Made by a program: the position numbers and the translations under genes | DNA from: Gammaproteobacteria bacterium | GTDB taxonomy: Bacteria; Pseudomonadota; Gammaproteobacteria; BMS3Bbin11 | Reading direction: 5' to 3' | Assembly: GCA_013150915.1 (NCBI GenBank) | Contig: JAADJE010000022.1 | Span: 1-64,000, forward strand | Length of the DNA stretch: 64,000 bases | Notes under the pieces: generated by a model | Databases searched by the model: none | What the model saw: the letters and a program-made list of their open reading frames with translations, nothing else | What the model was told of the DNA's origin: nothing | Shown here: piece after piece, positions 10,428 through 20,186 of the stretch | Numbering within the stretch: the stretch's first letter is position 1 | Layout of the letters: every line of letters begins with the position of its first letter

Positions 10428-10978
10428 GCGTTCCCGGAATAATAAGACATCTTGTTGAGATCGATGCCAGCCAGCCTGGCCGCTGCCTCCCAGCGTTTCT
10501 CGATGGCTGTTTTAAAAATTACCTGCTTGTCAGCAGCGGCATAGACCCAGGAATTTTCTGACATTTCGAGTTCAAGTTGAGACGATGCCCAGCCGGCATA
10601 ACCCAGTGCCAGCAGGTAATGATCTATCTTTTCTCCCTCTGCCAGAGCTTCGAGAAAGTCCACTGACGTAGTTAGACGCAGTTCATCACCTATCTGGATA
10701 GTGTGATCCCATTCATGGCTGGCATCATGCAGGGCAAACACATGATCCATCCTGACGGGACCACCATGCCAGATAAAATCCGCAGGATGCCGTAGATTTT
10801 CAGTCGGCAGTCCGGCATCACTAAACAACTCTGCCACACTCAGTTGCAGGGGCTGGTTGATGATGATTCCCATAGCACCATCATCGTCATGATGGCTGAT
10901 TAGCGTCACACTGTGACCAAAGTTTTCGTCCTGCAGGGAGGGCATGGCGATAAGGAAATGGTTGGTAAGTGATTTCAA
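10424..10978 (-). CDS. YqgE/AlgH family protein (UPF0301)
   Basis: 'LTNHFLIAMPSLQDENFGHSVTLISHHDDDGAMGIIINQP'. Confidence 0.93.
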   Translation of the reverse strand: MKSLTNHFLIAMPSLQDENFGHSVTLISHHDDDGAMGIIINQPLQLSVAELFSDAGLPTENLRHPADFIWHGGPVRMDHVFALHDASHEWDHTIQIGDELRLTTSVDFLEALAEGEKIDHYLLALGYAGWASSQLELEMSENSWVYAAADKQVIFKTAIEKRWEAAARLAGIDLNKMSYYSGNA

Positions 10979-11865
10979 TGGCTAGTCAATCGGTCTCCAT
11001 GCTGGAATCTCCAGGTACGGGTAATGTGGATAATATCAACATCATCGCGAAAATTTTTCGGGAAGGGGGAATAGGGTGCGGCCAGACGGACAATACGAAT
11101 CGCCGCATCGTCTAAGGCCTTGTGACGTGAACTGCGTCGGACATTAATACTGTCCAGTCTGCCATCAGGCAGGATGGCAACATCCAGAATCAGGCTGCCT
11201 GTCAGGTTCCGACGTTTTGCCTCCTCAGGGTAATTCAGGTTACCGATACGCTCGACCTTGGCCCGCCAGGCATCCATATACGATGCATATTTATACTCAC
11301 GTGTACGTGCAGTCAGGAATTTTTTTCGTGGTCGCTTTTGATAGTTCTGTTGCTGCAGGGATATTTCAGCCAGCAAACGATCCCGTTCGTCGTCCAGGCT
11401 CATTTGCTGGGGCAGACCTATTAATGGTAACTGTTTCGGTGTTTTCTTTTTCCTGTTTTTTTGTGGTTGTAAAAGTGTTTTCCGCTTTATTGATTTAGCC
11501 ACCAGCACCTTGTCAGTTTGAGAGCTAATGTCTTCACTGGCGATACTTGCGGGGCGAAAAATGGGTGTTGATTGCTTATTTGTAGATGTCCCAGGAAGTA
11601 GGTTGGTAGCACGTAGAGGTTCGTCGCTGTCGCCACCGCCCCGCTGGCTGGCATTGGCAAGGAAATCTGCTTCCTCGGGTTCTTCCTTTGTGTGTGCCTG
11701 TACCAGTGTGATTTCTAGCTGAGAAGGGGTGTCATTGACCTGTATTCCAGGCAATGAAAAAGTTGTCCCGAGTATCAATACAATATGTAGCAGTGCTGCA
11801 CCAATCAGGGTAATGCCAAGGTCACTGCTGTTGTCCTGGTCGCTGAATAGTTCGGCGTGGCTCAT
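10975..11865 (-). CDS. TonB-family energy transducer
   Basis: N-terminal TM; C-terminal 'NLNYPEEAKRRNLTGSLILDVAILPDGRLDSINVRRSSRHKALDDAAIRIVRLAAPYSPFP'. Confidence 0.85.
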   Translation of the reverse strand: MSHAELFSDQDNSSDLGITLIGAALLHIVLILGTTFSLPGIQVNDTPSQLEITLVQAHTKEEPEEADFLANASQRGGGDSDEPLRATNLLPGTSTNKQSTPIFRPASIASEDISSQTDKVLVAKSIKRKTLLQPQKNRKKKTPKQLPLIGLPQQMSLDDERDRLLAEISLQQQNYQKRPRKKFLTARTREYKYASYMDAWRAKVERIGNLNYPEEAKRRNLTGSLILDVAILPDGRLDSINVRRSSRHKALDDAAIRIVRLAAPYSPFPKNFRDDVDIIHITRTWRFQHGDRLTSH

Positions 11866-12377
11866 ACTGTGTCTGTCAGTCTCTTTTCTATAGAGGATGC
11901 AATTATAGCGTTAAATAGACCAAAAAAAATGCCTGTTGCAATCAGTATGGGTGTTAATGCCAGTATTCCCCGGTGAGGGATGAATAACCACCACGCAACC
12001 AGCAGTTGCGCCATGACGTGGCTGATACTGGCAAGTATGCTGATGCCTGCCATTCCTACCCAGGGGCGGATGCTTGACCACAGTAGCAGCATGGCAAGTA
12101 AACTTGCCAAAGCACCACTGAGGCTGAGGAAAAAAGTCGGTGACATAAACGTTCCCAGCAACAGACTTCCAGCGGTTACCCTCAGCAGACTGACCCATGC
12201 CGCAAATCGCCAGCCATAGCGAAATAGCACCAGCAGTGTAATAATATTCGCCAGACCCGGTTTAATGCCCGGAAACGGACTCGGAAAGCTGCTTTCCAGT
12301 ACATGGATAACAATCGCCAGCGCGGCAAATGCGGCAATCTTTCTGTCTTCTTCAGTAATGTTGATATTTTTTTTCAA
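11862..12377 (-). CDS. Gx transporter family protein (heptaprenyl diphosphate synthase component I-like)
   Basis: 'HVLESSFPSPFPGIKPGLANIITLLVLFRYGWRFAAWVSLLRV'. Confidence 0.85.
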   Translation of the reverse strand: MKKNINITEEDRKIAAFAALAIVIHVLESSFPSPFPGIKPGLANIITLLVLFRYGWRFAAWVSLLRVTAGSLLLGTFMSPTFFLSLSGALASLLAMLLLWSSIRPWVGMAGISILASISHVMAQLLVAWWLFIPHRGILALTPILIATGIFFGLFNAIIASSIEKRLTDTV

Positions 12378-12386
12378 AAAGATAAC

Positions 12387-12452
12387 TTCAGTGTTCAGTG
12401 TTCAGTGTTCGTTTTAGATTTTGATTTTACTGAAAACCGAACACTGAAAACT
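12387..12452. repeat. Inverted heptad array (TTCAGTG)n ... (TACTGAA/AACCGAA/CACTGAA)
   Basis: ttcagtg x3 at 12387-12407, short spacer, then tactgaa|aaccgaa|cactgaa|aact at 12428-12452, reverse-complementary to the left array. Confidence 0.88.
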
Positions 12453-12457
12453 ATGTG

Positions 12458-12862
12458 TTAAAAATTTATCCCATCAAACTGCTCTCGGTTCGAAATTAGT
12501 GACACGCCCACTTTATTCGGCAGGCAGACGATGTTATCGCCGCTTTGCTGGTGCCAGCCGCTTAATACGCAAAGTTGCCTCTTGCCGGGTGAGCTGATTA
12601 TTCGAACTTTACCGTCACGAATTTCTATTACGCTGTTGCCAAGTTCGCCTGTTACAGTGATCTGCTGCCGGCCTTTTATCGAGTAAACAACGGGGGGCTG
12701 GTTGCCGACAGTGACCTCTATCGCTGCTACCGCACCGGAATCACTTTGAGTCATTGACCACGACAACGGAACAAGCAGTAGACTAAGAAATAAAATCAGC
12801 CAGTCTCCTACTTTCATCTTTATCATGGCATTGAGGGTCAGAAGTCGTAAGTCGTAAATCAC
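12458..12862 (-). CDS. NusG domain II-containing protein
   Basis: 'IEVTVGNQPPVVYSIKGRQQITVTGELGNSVIEIRDGKVRIISSPGKRQLCVLSGWHQQSGDNIVCLPNKVGVSLI'; the true start is probably an internal Met. Confidence 0.85.
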   Translation of the reverse strand: MIYDLRLLTLNAMIKMKVGDWLILFLSLLLVPLSWSMTQSDSGAVAAIEVTVGNQPPVVYSIKGRQQITVTGELGNSVIEIRDGKVRIISSPGKRQLCVLSGWHQQSGDNIVCLPNKVGVSLISNREQFDGINF

Positions 12863-12863
12863 T
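12843..12863. repeat. Short heptad repeat AGTCGTA
   Basis: agtcgta|agtcgta|aatcact across the apbE stop and NusG_II gene start. Confidence 0.6.
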
Positions 12864-13908
12864 GGGTCAGGGACTTGCTGATGATAATTTCTCTTTCTTT
12901 TTCTCCCGGTTCCAGTTTAATTCTTTCCTGCATTGATGGACTCATGATAATGCGTCCCCGTTTATCGATCATCATCACATCGCTTATACCCATTTTTTTT
13001 GCAAGGTCTTGCCAGTAATCTGGGCCAGCTACAAATAATGCGGTGCTGGCTGCATCCGCTAGTGCACCCTTCTTATACAGGACAGTAAGCGATGCCACTT
13101 TGTCAGCAGGGTAGCCGGTACGGGTGTCTATGATGTGATTGTAGCGTTTGCCATCATACGTAAAGTAGCGCTCATAGTCACCGGAGGTAAACACACACTC
13201 GTCCTTTCCCAGTTCTATGCTTGCCATGATCCCGTTACCCGATGGCTTACGTATACCTATGCGCCAGGGACGTTGCCCCCGATCGCCAATCCCACAGAGA
13301 TCACCGCCGGCATTGATCAGGGCGTGTTTTATGCCCAGATTACGCATTTTCTGTAGTCCGATGGAGATAGCGTAACCCTTGGCGATCGCCCCGAGATCCA
13401 GTTGTAGCTGAGGGTTGTGTCCACGCAGTCGATTACCCTCGATCTCGATATCATTTACCGTAGGTAACGTGTCCAGCAGACGCGTAATTGTTTCCTGGCT
13501 GGGCGGTATCTGAGGCCGTTCAGAGTCATGGAAGCCCCAGGACTGAATCAGTTTACCTATCGTCGGATTGAATAAACCATTGCTTAACAGAGAATATTGT
13601 TTCGACAGTTTTATCAGTGGCAGCAAGGTACTGTCTGCAGTAAACCATTCTCCCGTTGCAAGCAAGGCGCTGGTTTGTGTCAGTTTGCTGGGCTGCCAGG
13701 CATGCCAGTCGTTATGCATACGATCAAAATCTGCAAACAGGTCGGCCGCGGCCCGATCCGCCAGTGTCTTATCATTGTCACGGATTTTGACCTCTATCAG
13801 TGTACCAAAAGCAAATGATTGATAGCGATAAAGGTCTTGTTTTCCACAGGCGGCAAGCAGTACTGGCAGGACAAGCAGCATAGCCAGGGGCCATCTGAAG
13901 GACTTCAT
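12859..13908 (-). CDS. apbE: FAD:protein FMN transferase (lipoprotein)
   Basis: Lipobox 'VLLAAC'; 'LDLGAIAKGYAISIGLQKMRNLGIKHALINAGGDL', 'HIIDTRTGYPAD', 'ADAASTALFVAG'. Confidence 0.94.
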   Translation of the reverse strand: MKSFRWPLAMLLVLPVLLAACGKQDLYRYQSFAFGTLIEVKIRDNDKTLADRAAADLFADFDRMHNDWHAWQPSKLTQTSALLATGEWFTADSTLLPLIKLSKQYSLLSNGLFNPTIGKLIQSWGFHDSERPQIPPSQETITRLLDTLPTVNDIEIEGNRLRGHNPQLQLDLGAIAKGYAISIGLQKMRNLGIKHALINAGGDLCGIGDRGQRPWRIGIRKPSGNGIMASIELGKDECVFTSGDYERYFTYDGKRYNHIIDTRTGYPADKVASLTVLYKKGALADAASTALFVAGPDYWQDLAKKMGISDVMMIDKRGRIIMSPSMQERIKLEPGEKEREIIISKSLTQ

Positions 13909-14861
13909 GCAGGTAAACGTAACTCAATGGCATCCATTAAATCGCCGGCGATATCGAGTTCGAACTGTCTGTCCAGTTCGCGTATACATGTCGGGCTGGT
14001 GACATTGATTTCAGTCAGATAGTTACCGATAACATCCAGGCCGGCGAAAAGTATGCCTTTTTCTTTTAGTATTGGGCCGACCTGTTCACAGATCCAGTAG
14101 TCCCTGTCACTCAGTGCGACACCTTTGCCGGTACCACCTGCAGCCAGGTTGCCACGGGTTTCTCCAGCCAGGGGCACGCGTGCCAGTGCGTAGGGAGCGG
14201 GGTTCCCATCGACCATTAGTATGCGTTTATCCCCCTCACTGATTTCAGGAATGAAGCACTGAGCCATGGTACTGGTTGTCCCTTTTTTCGTCAGGGTCTC
14301 AATGATGACGCCTTTGTTGGGGTCGTTGGACTGCACCCGGAAAATTGATGTGCCACCCATGCCATCCAGTGGCTTGAAGATGCAGTCCTTATGTTCCTGG
14401 ATAAACTGGTGTAGCCTGCTCGCCGAGCGTGTTACCAAAGTAGGAGGCGTACACTGCGGGAAACGGGTGATAAAGAATTTCTCATTACAGTCACGCAGGC
14501 TTTGTGGTTTGTTGACGATCAATGTGCCCTGTTGCTCAACCAGTTCCAGCATATAGGTGGTATAAATATATTCCAGATCAAACGGTGGATCCTTACGCAT
14601 CAAAATCGCACTGTATTCAGACAGTTCACACGTGTTCGCTGGTGATAGCTCAAGCCAGGGATCCTGTCCCGGTATAAGTTTTATGGCACGGTTTTCCGTA
14701 TAGACTATGCCATTGCGGGTAAAAAGATCTGCCTGTTGCAGATAATGCACCTGCCAGCCCCGTTTTTGTGCCGCCAGTATCATCGCCCAGGTGCTGTCTT
14801 TTAGAATATTAATCTGTTCAATCGGGTCCATAATGACGCCGATGATGATGGGCTTGTTCAT
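13905..14861 (-). CDS. gshB: Glutathione synthetase
   Basis: 'GVIMDPIEQINILKDSTWAMILAAQKRGW', 'LMRKDPPFDLEYIYTTYML', 'FKPLDGMGGTSIFRV'. Confidence 0.95.
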   Translation of the reverse strand: MNKPIIIGVIMDPIEQINILKDSTWAMILAAQKRGWQVHYLQQADLFTRNGIVYTENRAIKLIPGQDPWLELSPANTCELSEYSAILMRKDPPFDLEYIYTTYMLELVEQQGTLIVNKPQSLRDCNEKFFITRFPQCTPPTLVTRSASRLHQFIQEHKDCIFKPLDGMGGTSIFRVQSNDPNKGVIIETLTKKGTTSTMAQCFIPEISEGDKRILMVDGNPAPYALARVPLAGETRGNLAAGGTGKGVALSDRDYWICEQVGPILKEKGILFAGLDVIGNYLTEINVTSPTCIRELDRQFELDIAGDLMDAIELRLPA

Positions 14862-16156
14862 GTTGCTACCGTTGTTTTCAGCACATTGATTTCACGCGCT
14901 GCGGCCAGTAAGGCCAGTCGGCTGATCACCCCATAAGTATAAAATCGGTTTGGGTCCGCATTCGGTTCGGCTGATTTATCCGGCAGGGTACAAGTGTCGG
15001 CGAAGGCCAGTGGTTCAAAGTGCATACCGGGAGCATTAAGGTTTTGGTTAATGCCTCTGTCGGTATGCACACGGTAAAAGCCGCCAACGACTGAACGGTC
15101 AATCATATAGGCTACCGGCTCGGCAATAGCATTATCATCTCCCCAGGTCTCAAAGGTAAAAATACCTTCCTGTACCAGTACATCACGGACAGTACTGCCG
15201 CCTTTCCCTCGCGCCATTTTCTTCCTTTGTTTCCTGTTAAGCTGCTGAATTTCAGATGGGTCACGTATGGTCATAATGTTCATACCATAGGTGCCCGCAT
15301 CGGCCTTGGCAATGACGAAAGGTTCTTCCTTGATGCCATATTCCTGATATTTCTTTTTGATGATCTCCAGCACATCGGCAATATTTTCGGCCAGGCATTC
15401 TTCACCATCGCGTTTCTGAAAGTCTATTTTTCCACAACGCCTGAAATAGGGATCAATTAGCCACGGGTCGATATCGATGATGTTGGAGAACTCTTTTGCA
15501 ATTCGCTGGTAATGGGCAAAATGGTCTGATTTTAACCTGCTAGCCCAGCCCATGGCCGGGTGTGGTGTAATGGTCTGGTCAGGGTCGATGTTTTCCAGAA
15601 TGGCGGGGATGCCATCTGACAGGTCGTTGTTCAGCAATATGATGCACGGGTCGAAATCCTCGATGTGCAGCCTGTTGCCGGATCGTTCCAGTGGGTGCTG
15701 AATCATGCTTCGGCCCGATGGCAGGGTCAGTTCGCGGGTTTGCTTCTCTTCGTCGATGTGGCCTATGCGCACCTGTAGTCCCGCTTTTTCGATTATTCCT
15801 TGCAGGGTAGAGAGACTCTCCAGATAAAACTGGTTGCGGCTATGAGATTCCGGGACGATGATTAACCTTCTCGCTTTCGGGCAGAGGTGTTCAATTGCTG
15901 TCTGTACTGCCTGCACACATAATGGCAGGAATGCCCGGTTAAGGTTGTTAAAACCGGCGGGAAACAGGTTGGTGTCGACCGGTGCAACCTTGAAGCCTGC
16001 ATTTCGCAGATCAACTGAACTGTAAAAGGGAGCACGGTATGACAGCCACTGGCTGCGAAACCAGTGTTCAATTTCGGTTTGATTTGCCAGAATATGTGTT
16101 TCCAGGTCTTGCAGCGGTCCAGCTAATGCTGTGGTCAGATTGGGGACGGAAGTCAT
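14858..16156 (-). CDS. gshA: Glutamate--cysteine ligase (Acidithiobacillus ferrooxidans-type)
   Basis: 'VIAKADAGTYGMNIMTIRDPSEIQQLNRKQRKKMA', 'NAPGMHFEPLA', 'RFYTYGVISRLALLAAARE'; overlaps gshB. Confidence 0.9.
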   Translation of the reverse strand: MTSVPNLTTALAGPLQDLETHILANQTEIEHWFRSQWLSYRAPFYSSVDLRNAGFKVAPVDTNLFPAGFNNLNRAFLPLCVQAVQTAIEHLCPKARRLIIVPESHSRNQFYLESLSTLQGIIEKAGLQVRIGHIDEEKQTRELTLPSGRSMIQHPLERSGNRLHIEDFDPCIILLNNDLSDGIPAILENIDPDQTITPHPAMGWASRLKSDHFAHYQRIAKEFSNIIDIDPWLIDPYFRRCGKIDFQKRDGEECLAENIADVLEIIKKKYQEYGIKEEPFVIAKADAGTYGMNIMTIRDPSEIQQLNRKQRKKMARGKGGSTVRDVLVQEGIFTFETWGDDNAIAEPVAYMIDRSVVGGFYRVHTDRGINQNLNAPGMHFEPLAFADTCTLPDKSAEPNADPNRFYTYGVISRLALLAAAREINVLKTTVAT

Positions 16157-16642
16157 AGTTTTATGGTTCGTTATATTTGAAAAATAAAAGACAATTATTA
16201 ATTCTAAGAAACCAGAGCAGCCTTGTTAGTACATGAATAAGCATTTCGAATTCAAAACCGGCTATCTCCGTGTCAAGAATCTTCTATTTGTACGATCCTT
16301 GCCTCAATAGGGCAAGTTTTGAATCTTAATCTGACATATCCAGAATTACATAGAGGTGTCCTTATCCTTTATTATTAGAAAAGCTGGTCTACACTATTGA
16401 ATTATATGGCATGATAGCAAAGCATCATGTAAATTCTAATTGCTAATGTGAAATTAAACCTGATTGCAAAATAGTTTATAGTTTTTGCTGGTTTTTTGTT
16501 TGTGAATATGGTCTTCTATGGCAATATAGCGATCTTTGTGCTATCTATATAAAATAACAACTTAGCAAAAGGAATAAATAATATACATTAAGGATAGGAT
16601 GATGAAGTACTCTCTCCTGGAAATACGGCTGCGTGAAATCAC

Positions 16643-17029
16643 ATGACGGTTAAAATAATGGTGATTGATGACAGTAGCACTATCCGCAAAACGGCGGAGA
16701 CGTTACTGAAAAGAGCGGGATTTGAAGTCATAACGGCAGCGGATGGTTTTGAAGCCATGTCTGTGGTTGCAGATCAACATCCGGATATTATCTTTATTGA
16801 TATTATGATGCCGCGACTGGATGGCTACCAGACCTGTGCATTAATTAAGAACAACAGACGATTTGGTTCTACACCCATTGTAATGCTGTCAAGTAAGGAC
16901 GGTCTGTTTGACCGCGCCAGGGGAAAACTGGCAGGTTCAGAACAGCATATACATAAACCTTTTACCCAGGATGATCTGGTTAATGCAATTGATAAATATG
17001 TGGTCACTGATGAGGCGGCCAACGCGTAA
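16643..17029 (+). CDS. pilG: Twitching motility response regulator PilG
   Basis: 'KIMVIDDSSTIRKTAETLLKRAGFEVITAADGFEAM'; first gene of the Chp/Pil cluster. Confidence 0.93.
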   Translation: MTVKIMVIDDSSTIRKTAETLLKRAGFEVITAADGFEAMSVVADQHPDIIFIDIMMPRLDGYQTCALIKNNRRFGSTPIVMLSSKDGLFDRARGKLAGSEQHIHKPFTQDDLVNAIDKYVVTDEAANA

Positions 17030-17073
17030 TGCCTGCAGATGTATAAGCAAAAAATGAAGAGAGGTGTAGTTTA

Positions 17074-17439
17074 ATGAGGTTTCAGAAAATACTCGTTGTT
17101 GATGATTCTCCGACAGAACTTCATTTGGTAGTCGACATGCTTAATCGACATAAAGTACCCGAAGTAGTTACTGCAACAACGGGTCTTGATGCCGTTGCCA
17201 AATCCCTGTCGGAAAAGCCTGATCTGATTCTGATGGATGTAGTGATGCCTGAAATGAATGGCTTTCAGGCAACACGAAAAATTAAAAAAAATCCGGAAAC
17301 CGCTGGAATTCCGGTCATCATCATTTCCAGCAAGGATCAGGAAACGGATAAGGTCTGGGGTAGACGTCAGGGAGCTGATGAATATCTGACCAAGCCGGTG
17401 AGAGAGGCAGATTTGATTAAGATGATGGAGGCGTTGTAG
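17074..17439 (+). CDS. pilH: Twitching motility response regulator PilH
   Basis: 'KILVVDDSPTELHLVVDMLNRH...LMDVVMPEMNGFQATRKI'. Confidence 0.92.
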   Translation: MRFQKILVVDDSPTELHLVVDMLNRHKVPEVVTATTGLDAVAKSLSEKPDLILMDVVMPEMNGFQATRKIKKNPETAGIPVIIISSKDQETDKVWGRRQGADEYLTKPVREADLIKMMEAL

Positions 17440-17448
17440 TCGTCACTA

Positions 17449-17991
17449 ATGTCACACAAACAATTACAACCACTTGAAATTCTCCAACAAATGGAGCAAG
17501 ACGTGTTGTCGGCGGATATGTCTCTGCCGGAAGAAATAGTCGTTGCTGAGCAATGGGTAGGCTTATCGTACAGAGTGGGGAAACTGCAGTTCGTCACGGC
17601 AATGGATCAGATTTCCGAAGTAGTGCCCTCGGCACCCTTTGCGATGGTGCCCAGATCACGGTCCTGGGTACGTGGTATCGCAAACGTCAGAGGTCAGTTG
17701 CTGGCGGTTGTTGATTTACAGGATTTTCTGGGTATGGATCCGGTAAATGTTGATCAGTACTCACGCCTGATTGTTATCAATAATGCCCTGCTTTCATGCT
17801 GTTTACTGATTAGCCGTTTGCAGGGTTTGCGGCATTTTGACCCGGTTGGTGATGGCTGCGACACCGGTGATCTGAGTGATCAGTTGGCCAGATTTGTTAC
17901 CGGTGCATTGGGTAGGGAAAAGGAGAAGTGGTTGGTGTTTGATACCGATCGTTTGGTAGAGGAAAAAAGTTTTCTAAACGCTGCGGCGTGA
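17449..17991 (+). CDS. pilI: Chemotaxis protein CheW-like PilI
   Basis: 'MVPRSRSWVRGIANVRGQLLAVVDLQDFLG' CheW signature, in pilGHI order. Confidence 0.9.
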   Translation: MSHKQLQPLEILQQMEQDVLSADMSLPEEIVVAEQWVGLSYRVGKLQFVTAMDQISEVVPSAPFAMVPRSRSWVRGIANVRGQLLAVVDLQDFLGMDPVNVDQYSRLIVINNALLSCCLLISRLQGLRHFDPVGDGCDTGDLSDQLARFVTGALGREKEKWLVFDTDRLVEEKSFLNAAA

Positions 17992-18050
17992 GAAGAAAAT
18001 ATGTACAGGATATGTTTACACAATAATTAGCTATTGTTGAGGGTAGTATA

Positions 18051-20135
18051 ATGGCAGAAGAAAGTGAGTTTCCAATGGATGACCTGGTAAATGCAGGTGT
18101 GGTCGACGTTGTACCCGGAGCAGTGTCCTCATCCGGTAAGGTGCGCGCGGCGCCGTCTGCATTAGGCAAACTGGTAAATAATCTGCCGCTACTGGGCATC
18201 GGCATGGTGGTCTCGGTAATCGGCCTGGTTGGTGTGCTTATGTGGCAGACGAAGATAACTACCCTGCAGTCCGGTTATGTTGAAGAATCCAGCCTGCTGC
18301 TGATGTTGTCGCAACGGGTAGCCAAAGATGCGCGGGAAGCTGTGTTGGGTAATGAAGAGGCATTTGCCACACTGCAGGATTCAAAAAACAGAATTAACAG
18401 CATTCTACACACACTGGTTAAAGGCGATGACAGACTACCGCCTTCACCGGATACAGTTAAGGATACCCTACAGCCAGTAAAAGATTTGTGGAGTGCACTG
18501 GACTCGGATGTGACGGCTATTCTTACCAACAAACCGGCACTGTTGTCCATTCGTGAGAACGTGGCGTCAATCAACCAGCTTTCGCCTCTGTTACTGGCGA
18601 TGTCGGATGAGGTCGTTGAGGCACTGATCGCTGAAAATGCACCACAGAAGATTGTATCAAGGGCAGGTACGCAGCGTACCTGGAGTCAGCGAATCACCAA
18701 GGATGTAAACGTGTTTGCTCTTGGCGGCATGGATGCGGCTGTTGCAGCGACCCAGTTTGGTAAAGATGCTAAATTGTTTAAACGTATTAATCGTGGACTG
18801 CGTAGGAAAGCCAGCCCTGCCGTTATTGAAAAAATTGATGCATCGGATGAGGTGTTTAACCAGCTGAATGAGTTTATACAGGCTGCACAGCAGGTGGTGA
18901 CCGAGTTCTTTGTATCGCAACGATCTGCGCAACGTATTACAGAAAATTCGGAGAAGTTTCTGGTAGAGATTGAAGCGCTGGTAGGCAGTTACCAGAACCT
19001 CTACGGGAACATTAAATATCTAAACGTCCTGCCTTTTGTCTTAGGTGGCGCGGCACTGCTTTTCTTTCTGCTGTTCATCCGCTCGCTGGTGGCGAGTGCC
19101 CGACAACGGGAGTTTGAGAGCAATGAACAAAACAGAGAGGCACAGGCGGCTATTCTAAAGCTGCTTGATGAAATGGGTGATCTTGCTGACGGTGACCTGA
19201 CTATCGAAGCAGAAGTAACGGACCAGGTGACAGGTGCTATTGCCGATTCCATGAACTATGCGGTACTGGAAATGCGCACATTGGTAATGCAGATCAATGA
19301 TGCATCGGCCCAGGTGACAACGGAATCTGAGGGTACGCGTGAAAAAACGATTGCACTGCAGGCACAGACAGGTCAGCAGTCCGAAGAGATTGGTACAGCG
19401 ACAGAATCTATTGTGAGGATGGCACAGTCGATGGAGCAGTTATCGGAAAGTGCTGATGGATCAGCCGAAGTTGCTGACGGCTCGGTAGACCTTGCCAAGC
19501 AGGGGTCTGAAGCCGTGGCATCAACCATTCAGGGAATGAACAATATGCGCGACAAGATGCAGGAAACCGGTAAACGAATCAAGCGCCTGGGTGAAAGTTC
19601 GCAGCAGATTGGTGAAATCGTGGGATTGATCGACGATATCGCAGAACAGACAAATATACTTTCATTGAATGCATCAATTCAGGCCGCGATGGCCGGTGAG
19701 GCAGGGCGTGGCTTTGCGGTGGTTGCTGATGAAGTACAGCGGCTGGCTGAGCGTTCAGCGGAAGCAACGAAACAGATTGCTGACCTGGTCAATAACATTC
19801 AGGCGGATACCAATGAGGCGGTGAGCTCGATGGAAGATGCTACGCGCGAAGTGGTTGAAAACACTCGACTGGCAGATGAAGCCGGCCGTGCCCTGGGTGA
19901 GATAGAAAAAGTATCTGAAGAGTTGTCTACACTTATTTCTGCCATGGCGAACACCGCACGGCAGCAGTCTGAGGAAGCTACAAGTGTCTCTGGCACAATG
20001 GTTCATATTAGAGAATTAACAACCCAGGCATCCAAAACGACGACTGAGACGGCTGAATCAGTTGACAGGTTGTCAGTACTTGCTGGGCAGCTTAAATCTT
20101 CGGTTGCAGGCTTCAGATTGCCGGCAGAAGCCTAA
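18051..20135 (+). CDS. pilJ: Methyl-accepting chemotaxis protein PilJ
   Basis: '[55 protein letters not shown]' MCP signalling domain; pilus MCP position. Confidence 0.93.
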   Translation: MAEESEFPMDDLVNAGVVDVVPGAVSSSGKVRAAPSALGKLVNNLPLLGIGMVVSVIGLVGVLMWQTKITTLQSGYVEESSLLLMLSQRVAKDAREAVLGNEEAFATLQDSKNRINSILHTLVKGDDRLPPSPDTVKDTLQPVKDLWSALDSDVTAILTNKPALLSIRENVASINQLSPLLLAMSDEVVEALIAENAPQKIVSRAGTQRTWSQRITKDVNVFALGGMDAAVAATQFGKDAKLFKRINRGLRRKASPAVIEKIDASDEVFNQLNEFIQAAQQVVTEFFVSQRSAQRITENSEKFLVEIEALVGSYQNLYGNIKYLNVLPFVLGGAALLFFLLFIRSLVASARQREFESNEQNREAQAAILKLLDEMGDLADGDLTIEAEVTDQVTGAIADSMNYAVLEMRTLVMQINDASAQVTTESEGTREKTIALQAQTGQQSEEIGTATESIVRMAQSMEQLSESADGSAEVADGSVDLAKQGSEAVASTIQGMNNMRDKMQETGKRIKRLGESSQQIGEIVGLIDDIAEQTNILSLNASIQAAMAGEAGRGFAVVADEVQRLAERSAEATKQIADLVNNIQADTNEAVSSMEDATREVVENTRLADEAGRALGEIEKVSEELSTLISAMANTARQQSEEATSVSGTMVHIRELTTQASKTTTETAESVDRLSVLAGQLKSSVAGFRLPAEA

Positions 20136-20186
20136 TATCCACACGAGCAGTAATTACTTGTTCCTTTATCCCGGCCTGGTGAAGAC

